30,288 nucleotides of DNA, taken from assembly GCA_910585525.1 (NCBI GenBank), contig CAJUFR010000026.1:1-30288 (forward strand), given 5' to 3'. Source of the DNA: an uncultured Angelakisella sp. GTDB taxonomy: Bacteria > Bacillota > Clostridia > Oscillospirales > Ruminococcaceae. A program made the position numbers and the translations under genes. Under the pieces are notes generated by a model. It saw only the letters and a program-made list of their open reading frames with translations, was not told where the DNA came from and ran no database searches. The number at the start of each line of letters is the position of its first letter. Position 1 is the first letter of the stretch. Below, one piece after another: positions 1-7,971 of the stretch.

Positions 1-19
1 GTCGCTCGACGCGAAAAGA

Positions 20-35
20 GGGGGTTTTCACCCCC
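20..35 (-). terminator. Candidate second intrinsic terminator downstream of tyrS
   Basis: Read on the minus strand, a six-base-pair GGGGGT/ACCCCC stem closes on a GAAA tetraloop and is followed by TCTTTTC. It lies beyond the stronger hairpin at 100-131 and could be a back-up terminator for the tyrS transcript. The U tract is short and interrupted, so termination is only probable. Confidence 0.45.
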
Positions 36-99
36 CCTTTCACACTTTTCCCCCTTTTGACCGGCAGGCCCTGCTTCTGGGGAGAGTTTTTCGACAGCC

Positions 100-131
100 A
101 AAAGGCTCCTCCGCAGCGGGAGGAGCCTTTT
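100..131. terminator. Intrinsic terminator after tyrS (13-bp perfect hairpin)
   Basis: A perfect 13-bp inverted repeat (100-112 with 119-131) has a 6-nt loop and runs of four A and four T at its outer ends, so it can act in either direction. It lies about 85 nt past the tyrS stop codon and is the natural end of the T-box operon. The rest of 1-216 holds no gene that I can support. Confidence 0.75.
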
Positions 132-216
132 GTGTCTGTCGTTGTTGACGCCACAGTGATTTCATCTTTGCTGCGCTAAATAATTTTTTTCCGAAATAGA
201 TATCCTGCCTGGAAGA

Positions 217-1434
217 TCACAGCGTCACCTTATGAAAGACCTTCTTCCCCTTCCGCAGTACCACGCCCTGGCGGATGGCGTCGGCGGAGAACCTCTGGTC
301 CACATTGGTGACCTTCTCTTCCCCGGCCACCACGCCGCCCCCCTGGATGAGACGCCGGGCTTCGCTCTTGGAGGGGGCCAGGCCGGTCTTTACCATCAGG
401 TCCATGATGCCGATGGCCCCGTCGGTGAAGTCCCCTTCGGCGAGGGTGGTGGTGGGCATGTTCTCGTCCTGCCCCCCCGCCCCGAACAGCGCCTTGGCGG
501 CGGCCAGGGCCTTGTCCGCCTCCTCCTTGCCATGGACGAAGCTGGTGACCTCGTAGGCCAGTATCTCCTTGGCACGGTTCAGCTGGCTCCCCTCCCAGGC
601 TTCCATGGCCTCGATCTCCTCAATGGGCAGGAAGGTCAAGAATTTCAAACACTTGATGACATCGGCATCCTCCACGTTGCGCCAATACTGGAAGAAATCG
701 TAGGGGGAGAACTTACCGGCATCCAGCCAGACGGCGCCGCCCATGGTCTTGCCCATCTTCTTCCCTTCCTTGGTAGTGAGCAGCTGGAAGGTCATGCCGC
801 AGACCTCCTGGCTCTCCACCCGGCGCACCAGGTCCACGCCGCCCAGGATGTTGCTCCACTGGTCATCCCCGCCCAACTGCATGGTGCAGTTGTGGAGCTG
901 GTATAGCTTGAGGAAGTCGTAGCTTTGCATGATCATGTAGTTGAACTCGATGAAGGAGAGCCCACGCTCCAACCGGGACTTGAAGCACTCGGCGGTGAGC
1001 ATCCGGTTCACCGAGAAATGCACCCCCACGTCCCGCAGCAGTTCGATGTAGTTGAGCCCCATCAGCCAGTCGCCGTTCCGGGCCACGATGCACTTCTCCA
1101 GGTCCACCAGGCGACCCATCTGCCGGAGGAAGCAATCGGCGTTGGCGTTGATCTCCTCCGGGGTGAGCATCTTCCGCATGTCGGTGCGGCCGGTGGGGTC
1201 CCCCACCATGGTGGTGCCGGTGCCCAGCAGCAGGATGGGGGTATGCCCCGCCCGGATCATGTGGTTGATGACCATCAGCTGGAGGAAGTGCCCCACATGG
1301 AGGCTGTCGGCGGTGGCGTCAAAGCCGATGTAAAAGACCACCCTCTCGTTGTCCAGCTTCTCCCGGATCTTGTCCGGGTGGGTCATCTGGGCGATAAGGC
1401 CCCGGCGTTCCAGTTCTTCAAAAATTTGGCTCAT
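217..1434 (-). CDS. tyrS: Tyrosyl-tRNA synthetase
   Basis: Class I aminoacyl-tRNA synthetase that charges tRNA-Tyr with tyrosine in the cytoplasm. The 405-residue protein has the HIGH-type motif as HVGH at residues 46-49, the KMSKS-type loop in its TyrS form (KKMGKT), and an S4-like RNA-binding region at the C-terminus, the expected order and length. The ATG at 1434 is chosen because AAGGAGAG lies just upstream and the protein then starts directly at the family N-terminus; the frame stays open upstream, but that part is only a shadow of the neighbouring gene. It is the second gene behind a T-box leader whose specifier codon is a tyrosine codon (2306-2308), so expression should rise when tRNA-Tyr is uncharged. 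A strong hairpin follows at 100-131. Confidence 0.97.
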   Translation of the reverse strand: MSQIFEELERRGLIAQMTHPDKIREKLDNERVVFYIGFDATADSLHVGHFLQLMVINHMIRAGHTPILLLGTGTTMVGDPTGRTDMRKMLTPEEINANADCFLRQMGRLVDLEKCIVARNGDWLMGLNYIELLRDVGVHFSVNRMLTAECFKSRLERGLSFIEFNYMIMQSYDFLKLYQLHNCTMQLGGDDQWSNILGGVDLVRRVESQEVCGMTFQLLTTKEGKKMGKTMGGAVWLDAGKFSPYDFFQYWRNVEDADVIKCLKFLTFLPIEEIEAMEAWEGSQLNRAKEILAYEVTSFVHGKEEADKALAAAKALFGAGGQDENMPTTTLAEGDFTDGAIGIMDLMVKTGLAPSKSEARRLIQGGGVVAGEEKVTNVDQRFSADAIRQGVVLRKGKKVFHKVTL

Positions 1435-1468
1435 GATTTTTTCTCTCCTTTTATCTTGATCGATCTTT

Positions 1469-2098
1469 CTACTGCAACAGTTGGAGCAGGGCGGCTGTCC
1501 CGGCAAAGGCCAGAAAAAGGCAGGTGGGGACCAGTTCCCAGAACCAGTATAGATCCCCCAGGCGGCCAAGGGGTCTGGGCCGGACGATCTGCCGGTATTC
1601 TTCCTCCAGCCGGGCCTTCCCCTTATACCATTCCTTTGTCCGCCTTCCGGCGGAGGGTCCTTCCCCGACCTCCCCGATGACTTCCACAACTGCAAGGCTC
1701 CGGGGCAGATACCGCAGCGTTGTCCTGCCGGACAGCAGCCCCAGGGCGGCGTCGAGGGAAAGGGGCAGGGCGTCCGGGAAAAGGATGAACCGTCTGGGGC
1801 GTTCCCCCTGCTCCACAAGGTACTCCACCCGGACACACCGCAGGGAACCCGCATTTTCCCGGTGGTCGATCTGCCCCTGGAAGGTCTCGGTCCGTCCCTC
1901 CAGCAGGTCCAGGATCAGCTTCCGCTTTGCCCAAAGGGCCGCAGCGAAATTGGCCGCCCAAAAGGCCAGGAAGAACCAAGCTAAGGATTGCTCCCAAAAA
2001 CGGACCACCAACACCACAGACAGCGTGAAAAAGGCCAGATCAAGGTACAGGTAGACAAAGGCACCTTTGACGATACGATACGCTTTCTTTCGTGGCAT
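1469..2098 (-). CDS. Uncharacterised membrane protein between the Tyr T-box and tyrS
   Basis: I do not recognise a family. The 209-residue protein begins with a basic stretch, has two hydrophobic segments near residues 12-32 and 37-56, a soluble middle of about 125 residues, and another hydrophobic segment near the C-terminus (about 185-206). It is therefore probably an inner-membrane protein with a cytoplasmic domain. The ATG at 2098 is chosen because any further upstream extension would translate the T-box antiterminator and terminator. A purine-rich GGGGAAGGAGG abuts it, with the GGGGA part at usable spacing. It is the first gene after the T-box and lies 34 nt before tyrS, so it should share tyrosine-starvation control. 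No transporter signature is visible, and a role in tyrosine supply is only a guess from position. Confidence 0.8.
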   Translation of the reverse strand: MPRKKAYRIVKGAFVYLYLDLAFFTLSVVLVVRFWEQSLAWFFLAFWAANFAAALWAKRKLILDLLEGRTETFQGQIDHRENAGSLRCVRVEYLVEQGERPRRFILFPDALPLSLDAALGLLSGRTTLRYLPRSLAVVEVIGEVGEGPSAGRRTKEWYKGKARLEEEYRQIVRPRPLGRLGDLYWFWELVPTCLFLAFAGTAALLQLLQ

Positions 2099-2130
2099 CC
2101 TCCTTCCCCTTTCTCCGCTTTTGCGCAGGC

Positions 2131-2401
2131 AAAAAGAAAACGCCCCCCGCGCCCAAAGGCACAGAGGACGGGTCAACCCGTGGTACCACCTCATCTTCGG
2201 CCCCCCGTCACCGGGACGCCCTTACCGGGTTTTGGCAAAAACCCATGCGATGTAACGGTCGCGCCCGGCCAGCCCTACTGTCGGTTCAGGCGGCGGCTCC
2301 GGGAGGTAATTCCCACACAGCGGACTGCTTTTTTGCACCGGCCAAAAGCTCTCTGGAAGTCCGGTCCTGTCTGGTACTGGGGTCCCTTCTCAGCCATTTT
2401 C
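2131..2401 (-). promoter_or_regulatory. T-box riboswitch, tyrosine specifier
   Basis: Leader of the tyrS operon, read on the minus strand. It contains a Stem I region with AGAGAGC and GGTGCAAA elements, then a specifier loop GAAT-TAC-C whose TAC (2306-2308) is a Tyr codon. The antiterminator lies at 2164-2192: GAGG pairs with CCTC around the TGGTACC bulge that contacts the tRNA acceptor end, and ACGGG/CCCGT forms the upper helix. A competing terminator uses the same CCTC strand: a 13-bp stem containing G-U pairs (2158-2170 with 2141-2153), a 4-nt loop, then TTTTCTTTTT. All parts of a transcriptional T-box are present. Uncharged tRNA-Tyr should stabilise the antiterminator. The 5' boundary is set by the promoter's predicted start. 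Confidence 0.93.
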
Positions 2402-2407
2402 TACTGC

Positions 2408-2436
2408 ATTATAAACGAAAGGGTCTGCGGTGTCAA
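2408..2436 (-). promoter_or_regulatory. Consensus sigma-A promoter of the T-box/tyrS operon
   Basis: On the minus strand the -35 is TTGACA (2431-2436) and the -10 is TATAAT (2408-2413), separated by 17 bp, a perfect match to consensus. The predicted start is near 2401, immediately before the T-box Stem I. Such a strong promoter fits a gene whose output is set by a downstream riboswitch. Confidence 0.92.
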
Positions 2437-2452
2437 GTTTCATTTTTCTGGA

Positions 2453-2881
2453 TCAGGTATCCGTATCGCTGTCTCCATAATACCCCTTCCGAAACACGAT
2501 CACTCCCTGCACCGGTTCCTTTCTGGACTTTTTGATGGTAGGGACATACAAGCCGATCCCTAATTGATAGGAGGTGGCCCCGTCGCGGTGGGCTTTGATC
2601 TTCGGGTCAAAGCCCTTGAGATATGTTAAGACCTCGTTGAACGGCCGCCCCGCAAGCGCAAATCCCTGATAGCAAAGGCCCGCGCTGACACTCCCTTCGA
2701 TGGCAACAAGGATATCATCTCCGTCAAAATGCAGGTTCAAGCTGCCGGTGCATAGCATATATCCAGCTGTGTACCTGTTGTCAATACGCCTGTAGTCCTT
2801 GCCTAACAGGCTGGATACTTCATCGGGCCCCATGCCGAAATGGATCTCTCCTATCCCGACATAGGGTATGACCTCATACAT
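2453..2881 (-). CDS. Hypothetical small protein, immunity-like cluster
   Basis: A 142-residue soluble protein with no signal peptide or membrane segment. It opens with a pattern (VGIGEIHFGMGPDEV) resembling short bacterial proteins in which a GIG...GM..DEV segment precedes a small alpha/beta fold; I have seen similar starts in immunity-type genes of polymorphic toxin loci, but cannot assign a family. It is the last of four small same-strand genes that follow recN, 13 nt after the preceding one, and ends 17 nt before the -35 of the tyrS promoter. No terminator is visible in between. Function unknown. Confidence 0.7.
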   Translation of the reverse strand: MYEVIPYVGIGEIHFGMGPDEVSSLLGKDYRRIDNRYTAGYMLCTGSLNLHFDGDDILVAIEGSVSAGLCYQGFALAGRPFNEVLTYLKGFDPKIKAHRDGATSYQLGIGLYVPTIKKSRKEPVQGVIVFRKGYYGDSDTDT

Positions 2882-2894
2882 CTTATTTCCCCCC

Positions 2895-3314
2895 TCAAGC
2901 CCTTTGCAGTTGGTCCAGCATCGTTACCGCCCGGTCGCACTCCTGTTCCCAGGTCCCGAAGATGCCCACCGACATCAGCGCCCCCGGGGCGTAGTATCCC
3001 ACCATCCGCTGGAACACCCGTTGGCCCTTCCGCTTTCGTGAAAAGGCAAACCCCTTTACATCGAATCGATTCAGGTGGCAGGCCAGTTTATCCATGGGCT
3101 TGGCGTCCTCCGGCATTCCCCGGAGGAAGGCCCCTATCATCAGTTCCGCCGGGGCGGGCTCCCCCTCCCGTTCCACCTGCCAGGGTGTAAAGTGCAGCGT
3201 CAGGTCACTGTCCGGCGGGTAGAACAGGTAGTGGCCGTCCTGGCTGTCCCGCTCCGCCGTCCAGTTGTCGGGGACACTAAAATACCAGCCGTGGTCCATT
3301 TGGTATAGACGCAT
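2895..3314 (-). CDS. Hypothetical small protein, immunity-like cluster
   Basis: A 139-residue soluble protein without signal peptide or transmembrane helix. The N-terminal half (YFSVPDNWTAE..., then a Y.FYPPDSDLTLHFTPW stretch) reads like a beta-rich domain of the type seen in small proteins annotated only as DUFs, some beside secreted toxins. I cannot name the family. The ATG is preceded by GAGGGGGA at a somewhat long spacing. It sits 18 nt after one small unknown gene and 13 nt before another, all co-oriented with recN, which suggests cotranscription. Function unknown; immunity is a contextual guess. Confidence 0.7.
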   Translation of the reverse strand: MRLYQMDHGWYFSVPDNWTAERDSQDGHYLFYPPDSDLTLHFTPWQVEREGEPAPAELMIGAFLRGMPEDAKPMDKLACHLNRFDVKGFAFSRKRKGQRVFQRMVGYYAPGALMSVGIFGTWEQECDRAVTMLDQLQRA

Positions 3315-3332
3315 CGCTCTTGTTCCCCCTCT

Positions 3333-3680
3333 TTAATTTCTGTACCAGCAGCCGCTTTCCGGGTGGTCCTTTTCCAAAAAGACCGTCTGGAAGGCCACCG
3401 CCGCTACCTCGTCAAAGGCGGCAAGGATATTCCTGCCCTGGCATCGTACCACCGGGGTATCGCCGTTGTCCCAGACGATATAGTATTCCCGGTCCGGGGC
3501 CAGGGGCGGAATGCCATCCGACGCCTTTTGTTCGGAACAAAGCCGGGAGGCGGCGGCAACGATGGCCTTCTCCCCCGCCGCCGGAAGGAGCGTCCAGGCC
3601 CCAAGCGCCCCAAGGCACTCCCGAAGCAGTTGGTTGTGGCGGAGGTCCAGTCTGGGGTCTTGGCTTTCTGTTCCGGTCAT
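3333..3680 (-). CDS. Hypothetical small protein, possibly CDI-type immunity
   Basis: A 115-residue soluble protein. The segment YYIVWDNGDTPVVRC, followed by a predicted helix containing AFDEVAAVAF, reminds me of small immunity proteins of contact-dependent inhibition systems, but this is recollection of a pattern and not a database result. Its ATG overlaps the stop of the upstream gene in an ATGA arrangement (3677-3680), so the two are probably translationally coupled. No toxin or cysteine-rich repeat protein is near. Function unknown. Confidence 0.7.
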   Translation of the reverse strand: MTGTESQDPRLDLRHNQLLRECLGALGAWTLLPAAGEKAIVAAASRLCSEQKASDGIPPLAPDREYYIVWDNGDTPVVRCQGRNILAAFDEVAAVAFQTVFLEKDHPESGCWYRN

Positions 3681-4057
3681 CCTTCCTCACCTCGCCGCCA
3701 CCCGGCATCTAATACTACCCGCAGTTCCGCCAGCAGGTCCTCCTCCCCCATGTCCCAGGGGAAGGGATCGGTATCCTCCATCCCGTTCCCTTGGACATCC
3801 TCCTCCCGGCCGGCCCACTCTATGACCAGGAAGGGCTTTTCCGGGAAAAGCACCTCGTCCACCCGGTAAAGACCGCCACGGTATCGGTAGACCACACGGC
3901 GGGAGAGGATGCTTTCCGCCACCCCTTCCCCGTAGGAGGAAACGGGATGGGGCTGCCCCAGACCGGTGGGGACAGCCCCCAGCTTTTGCAGCAGCCGTTC
4001 CACCCGGTCCTTCTTCTCCTCCAGCTGCTGCCGGGTAACGCTTTGATAGGGCCACAT
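3677..4057 (-). CDS. Hypothetical small protein directly after recN
   Basis: A 126-residue soluble, acidic protein. An N-terminal helical stretch (about residues 8-28, rich in Glu, Lys and Arg) is followed by a beta-rich middle (RRVVYRYRGGLYRVDEVLF, then KPFLVIEWA) and an acidic tail segment ending in a helix. The VDEVLF...PFLVIE pattern is of the kind seen in small uncharacterised immunity-type proteins, though I cannot assign it. The start codon lies only 2 nt after the recN stop, and the stop overlaps the next gene by 4 nt. It is therefore firmly part of the recN transcript. Function unknown. Confidence 0.72.
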   Translation of the reverse strand: MWPYQSVTRQQLEEKKDRVERLLQKLGAVPTGLGQPHPVSSYGEGVAESILSRRVVYRYRGGLYRVDEVLFPEKPFLVIEWAGREEDVQGNGMEDTDPFPWDMGEEDLLAELRVVLDAGWRRGEEG

Positions 4058-4059
4058 CC

Positions 4060-5727
4060 TCAGTTCCCCGCCAGGGTCAGCATCTCCCGGGCGCTGTCCA
4101 GGGCGGTGCTGGTGATGTTCTCCCCCACGTTGATCCGGGCCAGTTCCTTCACCCGGTCCTCCCGGACCAGAACGTCCACGTGGGTGTAGGTGCGCTCCCC
4201 CTCCACCTGCTTGTAGATGCGGCTATGGTGGCTGGCGTAGGCCGCCACCTGGGCCAGGTGGGTGACGCAGATGACCTGGCGGCTCTTGGCCACCTGCCCC
4301 AGCTTGAGGCCGATCTTCTGAGCGGCCCGGCCGCTGACGCCGGTGTCGATCTCGTCAAAGATCACCGTCCCCACCCCGCCCCGGCCCGCCAGGACGTTTT
4401 TGATGGCCAGCATCACCCGGCTCAACTCGCCGCCGCTGGCGGTCTTGGACAGGGGCTTGGGCTCCTCGCCGGGGTTGGCGGCCAGCAGGAACTCCACCCC
4501 GTCCCCGCCGCTGGGCCCCAGTTCCCGGGGGGTGAGCCGCAGGGTGAGCCGCACCGCCGGCATATCCAGGTCGGTGAGTTCCCGCTGGATGCTGGCAACA
4601 AAGGCGTCCCCCGCCTTTTTCCGCTTGGCGGTGAGGGCGGCGGCCTTTTTCTTGGCCTGGGCGGTAAGGGCCTCCACCTCCCCCCGCAGCTGCTCCGCCC
4701 GCTCGTCGGCGAAGGTCAGCTCGTCCAACTCCCGGGCGCACCGCTCCCCGTAGGCGATGACCTCCTCCACCGTGGCGCCGTACTTCTTTTTCAGCCGGTG
4801 CAGCAGGTCCAGGCGGCTCTCCACACGGTCCAGCTGCCGGGGGTCGAAGTTGTAGTCGTCCAGGCTGCCCCGCAGGGTGGCGGCCAGTTCCTCCAGGTCG
4901 TACCGCAGGTCCTGGACCTTTCCCTGGTACTCCTCCATGCCCTCCACGAACCGGCAGATGGTGTCCAGTTCCTCCCCCAGGCTCCCCAGGGCGGAGACGA
5001 TGCCGATGCCCTCGTCCCCCCCGGTGAGCAGCTGGTAGCCGCTGCCCAGGGCGCCGGTGATGGTCTCGGCGTTGCGGATGATATCCCGCTGGGACAGCAG
5101 TTCCTCCTCCTCCCCGGGGGACAGGGCGGCGGCCTCGATCTCCCCCAGCTGGTACTGGAGCAGGTCCTGGCGCTGCAATTTATAGCTTTCGTCCATCTGG
5201 AGGCTGTCCAGCTTTTCCCTGGCCTGTTGGAGTTTTTGGTACACCCCCCGGTAGGCGGCTACCTCCTCCTCCAGCCCGCCGAAGCCGTCCACAAAGGCCA
5301 TATGCTTTTCAGCGGAAAGCAGTTCCTGGCTGTCCCGCTGGCCGTGGATATCGATGAGAAGGGAGGATATCTGCCGCAGCAGCCCGGTGGTGGCGGGGCG
5401 GCCGTTGACCCGGCAGCTGCCGTTGCCCCCGGCGTCCAGTTCCCGGTGGACCATCAGCTGGCCCTCCTCCACCGTGTAGCCCAACTCCTCCACCTGGCGG
5501 GCCACCTCCTCCGGGATGCTGGTGAAAAGGGCGGAGACCACCGCCCGGCTCTCGCCGCTGCGGATGATGCCCCGGGAGGTCCGGGCCCCCAGCACCGCGT
5601 TGATGGCGCTGATGAGGATGGTCTTGCCCGCGCCGGTCTCGCCGGTAAAGACGTTGAAGCCCCCCTCCAGCTGGATGGTGGCCTTTTGGATCACCGCGAT
5701 ATTTTCGATGTAGAGTTGGGAAAGCAT
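4060..5727 (-). CDS. recN: DNA repair protein RecN
   Basis: SMC-like ATPase that acts early at DNA double-strand breaks, promoting end joining and RecA-dependent repair on the nucoid. The 555 residues match the family length. Walker A is GETGAGKT at residues 29-36, the signature SGGELSRV is near residue 431, and Walker B VIFDEIDTG begins at residue 455; the middle is a long coiled coil (about 150-390) with a Leu/Glu/Arg-rich pattern. The ATG at 5727 has GGGGGGA upstream. It follows argR by 34 nt, the classic argR-recN order of Firmicutes. No LexA-type box was identified in the short gap, so transcription probably comes from upstream. Four small unknown genes follow. Confidence 0.97.
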   Translation of the reverse strand: MLSQLYIENIAVIQKATIQLEGGFNVFTGETGAGKTILISAINAVLGARTSRGIIRSGESRAVVSALFTSIPEEVARQVEELGYTVEEGQLMVHRELDAGGNGSCRVNGRPATTGLLRQISSLLIDIHGQRDSQELLSAEKHMAFVDGFGGLEEEVAAYRGVYQKLQQAREKLDSLQMDESYKLQRQDLLQYQLGEIEAAALSPGEEEELLSQRDIIRNAETITGALGSGYQLLTGGDEGIGIVSALGSLGEELDTICRFVEGMEEYQGKVQDLRYDLEELAATLRGSLDDYNFDPRQLDRVESRLDLLHRLKKKYGATVEEVIAYGERCARELDELTFADERAEQLRGEVEALTAQAKKKAAALTAKRKKAGDAFVASIQRELTDLDMPAVRLTLRLTPRELGPSGGDGVEFLLAANPGEEPKPLSKTASGGELSRVMLAIKNVLAGRGGVGTVIFDEIDTGVSGRAAQKIGLKLGQVAKSRQVICVTHLAQVAAYASHHSRIYKQVEGERTYTHVDVLVREDRVKELARINVGENITSTALDSAREMLTLAGN

Positions 5728-5761
5728 CTTGATCCCCCCGTTTTAAAGGTGTAAAGGTATT

Positions 5762-6235
5762 TTACTTTCTCGCCGCCTTGGCCTTGGTCACCCGTTCCTG
5801 CAAAAAGACGGCGAACTCCTCCGCCTGGTGCTGGGTGCGCATCAGCAGGAAGATGGTGTCGTCCCCGGCGATGGTGCCCACCAGGCCGTTCCAGCCGCCG
5901 GTGTCCACCGCCACGCAGACAGCGTTGGCCATGCCGGAATGGCACTTGACCACCACGAAATTGCCGGCAAAGTCCACCGAGCGGATCGACTCCAGGAACA
6001 CCGAATCGATGTTCAGCGCCTCCGCCTCCGGGTGCTTCTGGGACGGGACGCTGTAGTAGTAGCTGCCGCTGGGGGAAAGGGTCTTGACCAGCCGCATCTC
6101 CCGGATGTCCCGGGAGATGGTGGCCTGGGTGGCGGCAAAGCCGGCCTCGGCCAGCCGGGCCTGGAGTTCCTCCTGGGTGGTGACGCTTTGGCTTTGGATG
6201 ATGGAGAGTATCTTCTCCTGGCGCTGCTGCTTCAT
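5762..6235 (-). CDS. argR: Arginine repressor ArgR
   Basis: Arginine-responsive transcription factor that forms hexamers, represses arginine biosynthesis genes and activates catabolic ones. The 157-residue protein has an N-terminal winged helix (about residues 1-70, with a TQATISRDIREM recognition segment) and a C-terminal oligomerisation and arginine-binding domain containing GTIAGDDTIFL. Length and order are typical. The start lies 6 nt after the nadK stop, with AGGA just upstream. Its neighbours nadK and recN match the conserved Firmicute cluster. No ARG box was recognised in the window, so its targets probably lie elsewhere. Confidence 0.96.
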   Translation of the reverse strand: MKQQRQEKILSIIQSQSVTTQEELQARLAEAGFAATQATISRDIREMRLVKTLSPSGSYYYSVPSQKHPEAEALNIDSVFLESIRSVDFAGNFVVVKCHSGMANAVCVAVDTGGWNGLVGTIAGDDTIFLLMRTQHQAEEFAVFLQERVTKAKAARK

Positions 6236-6241
6236 CTAGTC

Positions 6242-7099
6242 CTATCCCCTCTGCTTGATCTTTGCGGTCAAAATCTCGAAGAACTCGTTTTCCCCGAAGC
6301 TGATGAACTCCGGCTCCAGCCGGGAGGAGCCGATGATGGCGGCAGTCCCCGGGGCCATGGTCACCCGCCGGGCGCCGTCCGCTACCGCCACCAGCTGGGC
6401 GCCGGAGCGCAGGGTGATGGTCTTGTCCCCCCCCAGCACCACCGGCCGCACCGCCATGGAGTGGGGGCAGATGGGGACCATGATAATGGCCCGGAGGGAG
6501 GGGTCCATCACCGGCCCCCCGGCGGAAAGGGCGTAGGCGGTGGAGCCGGTGGGGGTGGAAAAGATCACCCCGTCGGCGTAGTACCGGTCGATGAGCCGCC
6601 CGTTGCAAAGCACCTCAAAGTCCACCAGGTTCTGGTCCGGGGAGCGGGTAAAGACGATATCGTTGATGGCGAAGGGAAGGCCGTCCCGGCCCTCCGGGGA
6701 GAAACGGGACTGGATGGCGTACCGTTTTTCCCGGGTGCAGCTGCCGCTTTGCAGCCGCAGCAGGTACCGGTCCAGTTCCTCCGGCTCGATCTGGGCCAGG
6801 AAGCCCAGGCGGCCCAGGTTCACCCCCACCACCGGTTTTTCTGCCAGGGCGGCGTAGTAGGCGCTGTGGATCATGGTGCCGTCCCCCCCGATGGAGAGGA
6901 TGAGGTCACAGGAGGCGGCAGCCTTTTCCGCTCCTTCCGGCGCCCCCTCCACCGGGCCGATGCCCACGGCGGCCATGGCGTCCCGGTCCTTGCCCGCCGC
7001 CACGGCGGTCATCCCCATGGCCTCCATTCGGGGGCAGAGTTCCCGCAGCACCTCCCAGGTGCGGGGCTTGGTAAAATTGGGCATCAGCAGGATGCGCAT
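6242..7099 (-). CDS. nadK: NAD kinase
   Basis: Phosphorylates NAD to NADP in the cytoplasm using ATP or polyphosphate. The 285-residue protein carries the diagnostic GGDGT at residues 71-75, an INDIVF motif, and a glycine-rich STPTGSTAYALSAGGP segment that belongs to the NAD-binding site. The length is normal for the bacterial enzyme. Its strong SD (GGAGGTGA) overlaps the stop region of tlyA, only 4 nt upstream, so coupling is likely. The gene sits in the conserved tlyA-nadK-argR-recN series. Confidence 0.97.
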   Translation of the reverse strand: MRILLMPNFTKPRTWEVLRELCPRMEAMGMTAVAAGKDRDAMAAVGIGPVEGAPEGAEKAAASCDLILSIGGDGTMIHSAYYAALAEKPVVGVNLGRLGFLAQIEPEELDRYLLRLQSGSCTREKRYAIQSRFSPEGRDGLPFAINDIVFTRSPDQNLVDFEVLCNGRLIDRYYADGVIFSTPTGSTAYALSAGGPVMDPSLRAIIMVPICPHSMAVRPVVLGGDKTITLRSGAQLVAVADGARRVTMAPGTAAIIGSSRLEPEFISFGENEFFEILTAKIKQRG

Positions 7100-7103
7100 G
7101 CCG

Positions 7104-7934
7104 TCACCTCCCGCCGCCTGGGGCGGCTGTCTCCCGGTCCAGGGCGGCGTGGGACTGTTCCACCACCCGGCCGGCGTCGTCGGGGCCTATCGCCGGGCCG
7201 GGGCCGCCCTTTTGCAGCAGCAGCAGGTATTCGATGTTCCCCTCCGGCCCCTTCACCGGGGAGAAGGTGAGCCCCAGGGGGGAAAAGCCCTGCTCACCCG
7301 CCAGTTCCAGCACCTTTTGTATCACCATCCGGTGAACGGCGGGGTCCCGGACCACCCCTTTTTTGCCCACATTCTCCCGTCCCGCCTCGAATTGCGGCTT
7401 GACAAGGCACACCGCTTTACACTCGTCCTTCAGCAGCCGGTGGACCACCGGCAGCACCAGGCCCAGGGAGATAAAGGAAACATCCACCGAGATGAAGTCC
7501 AACTCCTCCGGCACCTGCTCCCGGGTGACGTACCGGATGTTGGTCCGCTCCAGGTTCACCACCCGGGGGTCGGTGCGCAGCTTCCAGGCCAGCTGGCCAT
7601 AGCCCACGTCGATGGCATAGACCTTGGCCCCGCCCCTTTGCAGCATGCAATCGGTGAACCCCCCGGTGGAGGCCCCGATATCCCCGCAGACCAGCCCCTC
7701 CAGCGCCAGGCCGAAGGTCTCTATCGACTTTTCCAGCTTCAGGCCGCCCCGGCTCACGTAGGCCAGGGTCTCCCCCCGCACCTCGATGCGGCTGTTCTCG
7801 TCCACCTGCTGGCCGGGTTTGTCCGCCTTCTGGCCGTCCACGTACACCTGGCCGGCCATGATGATCCCCTTGGCCTTGTCCCGGCCGCTCACCAGCCCGC
7901 GGGCCACGATGGCGGCGTCCAACCGTTCCTTCAA
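7104..7934 (-). CDS. tlyA: TlyA-family rRNA 2'-O-methyltransferase
   Basis: Predicted SAM-dependent ribose methyltransferase of the TlyA/FtsJ-like group, which modifies cytidines of ribosomal RNA; older databases call it hemolysin A. Residues about 1-60 form an S4 RNA-binding domain and the rest a Rossmann methyltransferase with the SAM motif DIGASTGGFTDC. The 276-residue length is near family size; the last 20-30 residues (after LLLLQKGG) look like a poorly conserved tail. The start appears to be TTG at 7934, because AAGGAGAG is correctly spaced upstream and the sequence begins directly with the S4 fold. It is 4 nt before nadK. In many Firmicutes dxs precedes tlyA; here a DUF212 gene does. 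Confidence 0.93.
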   Translation of the reverse strand: MKERLDAAIVARGLVSGRDKAKGIIMAGQVYVDGQKADKPGQQVDENSRIEVRGETLAYVSRGGLKLEKSIETFGLALEGLVCGDIGASTGGFTDCMLQRGGAKVYAIDVGYGQLAWKLRTDPRVVNLERTNIRYVTREQVPEELDFISVDVSFISLGLVLPVVHRLLKDECKAVCLVKPQFEAGRENVGKKGVVRDPAVHRMVIQKVLELAGEQGFSPLGLTFSPVKGPEGNIEYLLLLQKGGPGPAIGPDDAGRVVEQSHAALDRETAAPGGGR

Positions 7935-7971
7935 GCGCGATCTCTCCTTCTTCTGTCCGTTTCCGCCGCTG

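Noticed and set aside
1435..1854. Upstream extension of tyrS to a 545-residue protein
   Set aside because: The extra residues overlap the membrane-protein gene in another frame and do not resemble TyrS; the ATG at 1434 has a proper ribosome site.
2453..4057. Calling the four post-recN genes a complete toxin-immunity locus
   Set aside because: No gene with a secretion signal, repeat region or nuclease-like C-terminal domain is present; only the immunity-like half could be argued, and only weakly.
4180..5754. A 524-codon plus-strand open frame opposite recN
   Set aside because: Its translation is low-complexity (Gly, Leu, Gln, His-rich) and mirrors the GC-biased third positions of recN; recN has all family motifs on the other strand.
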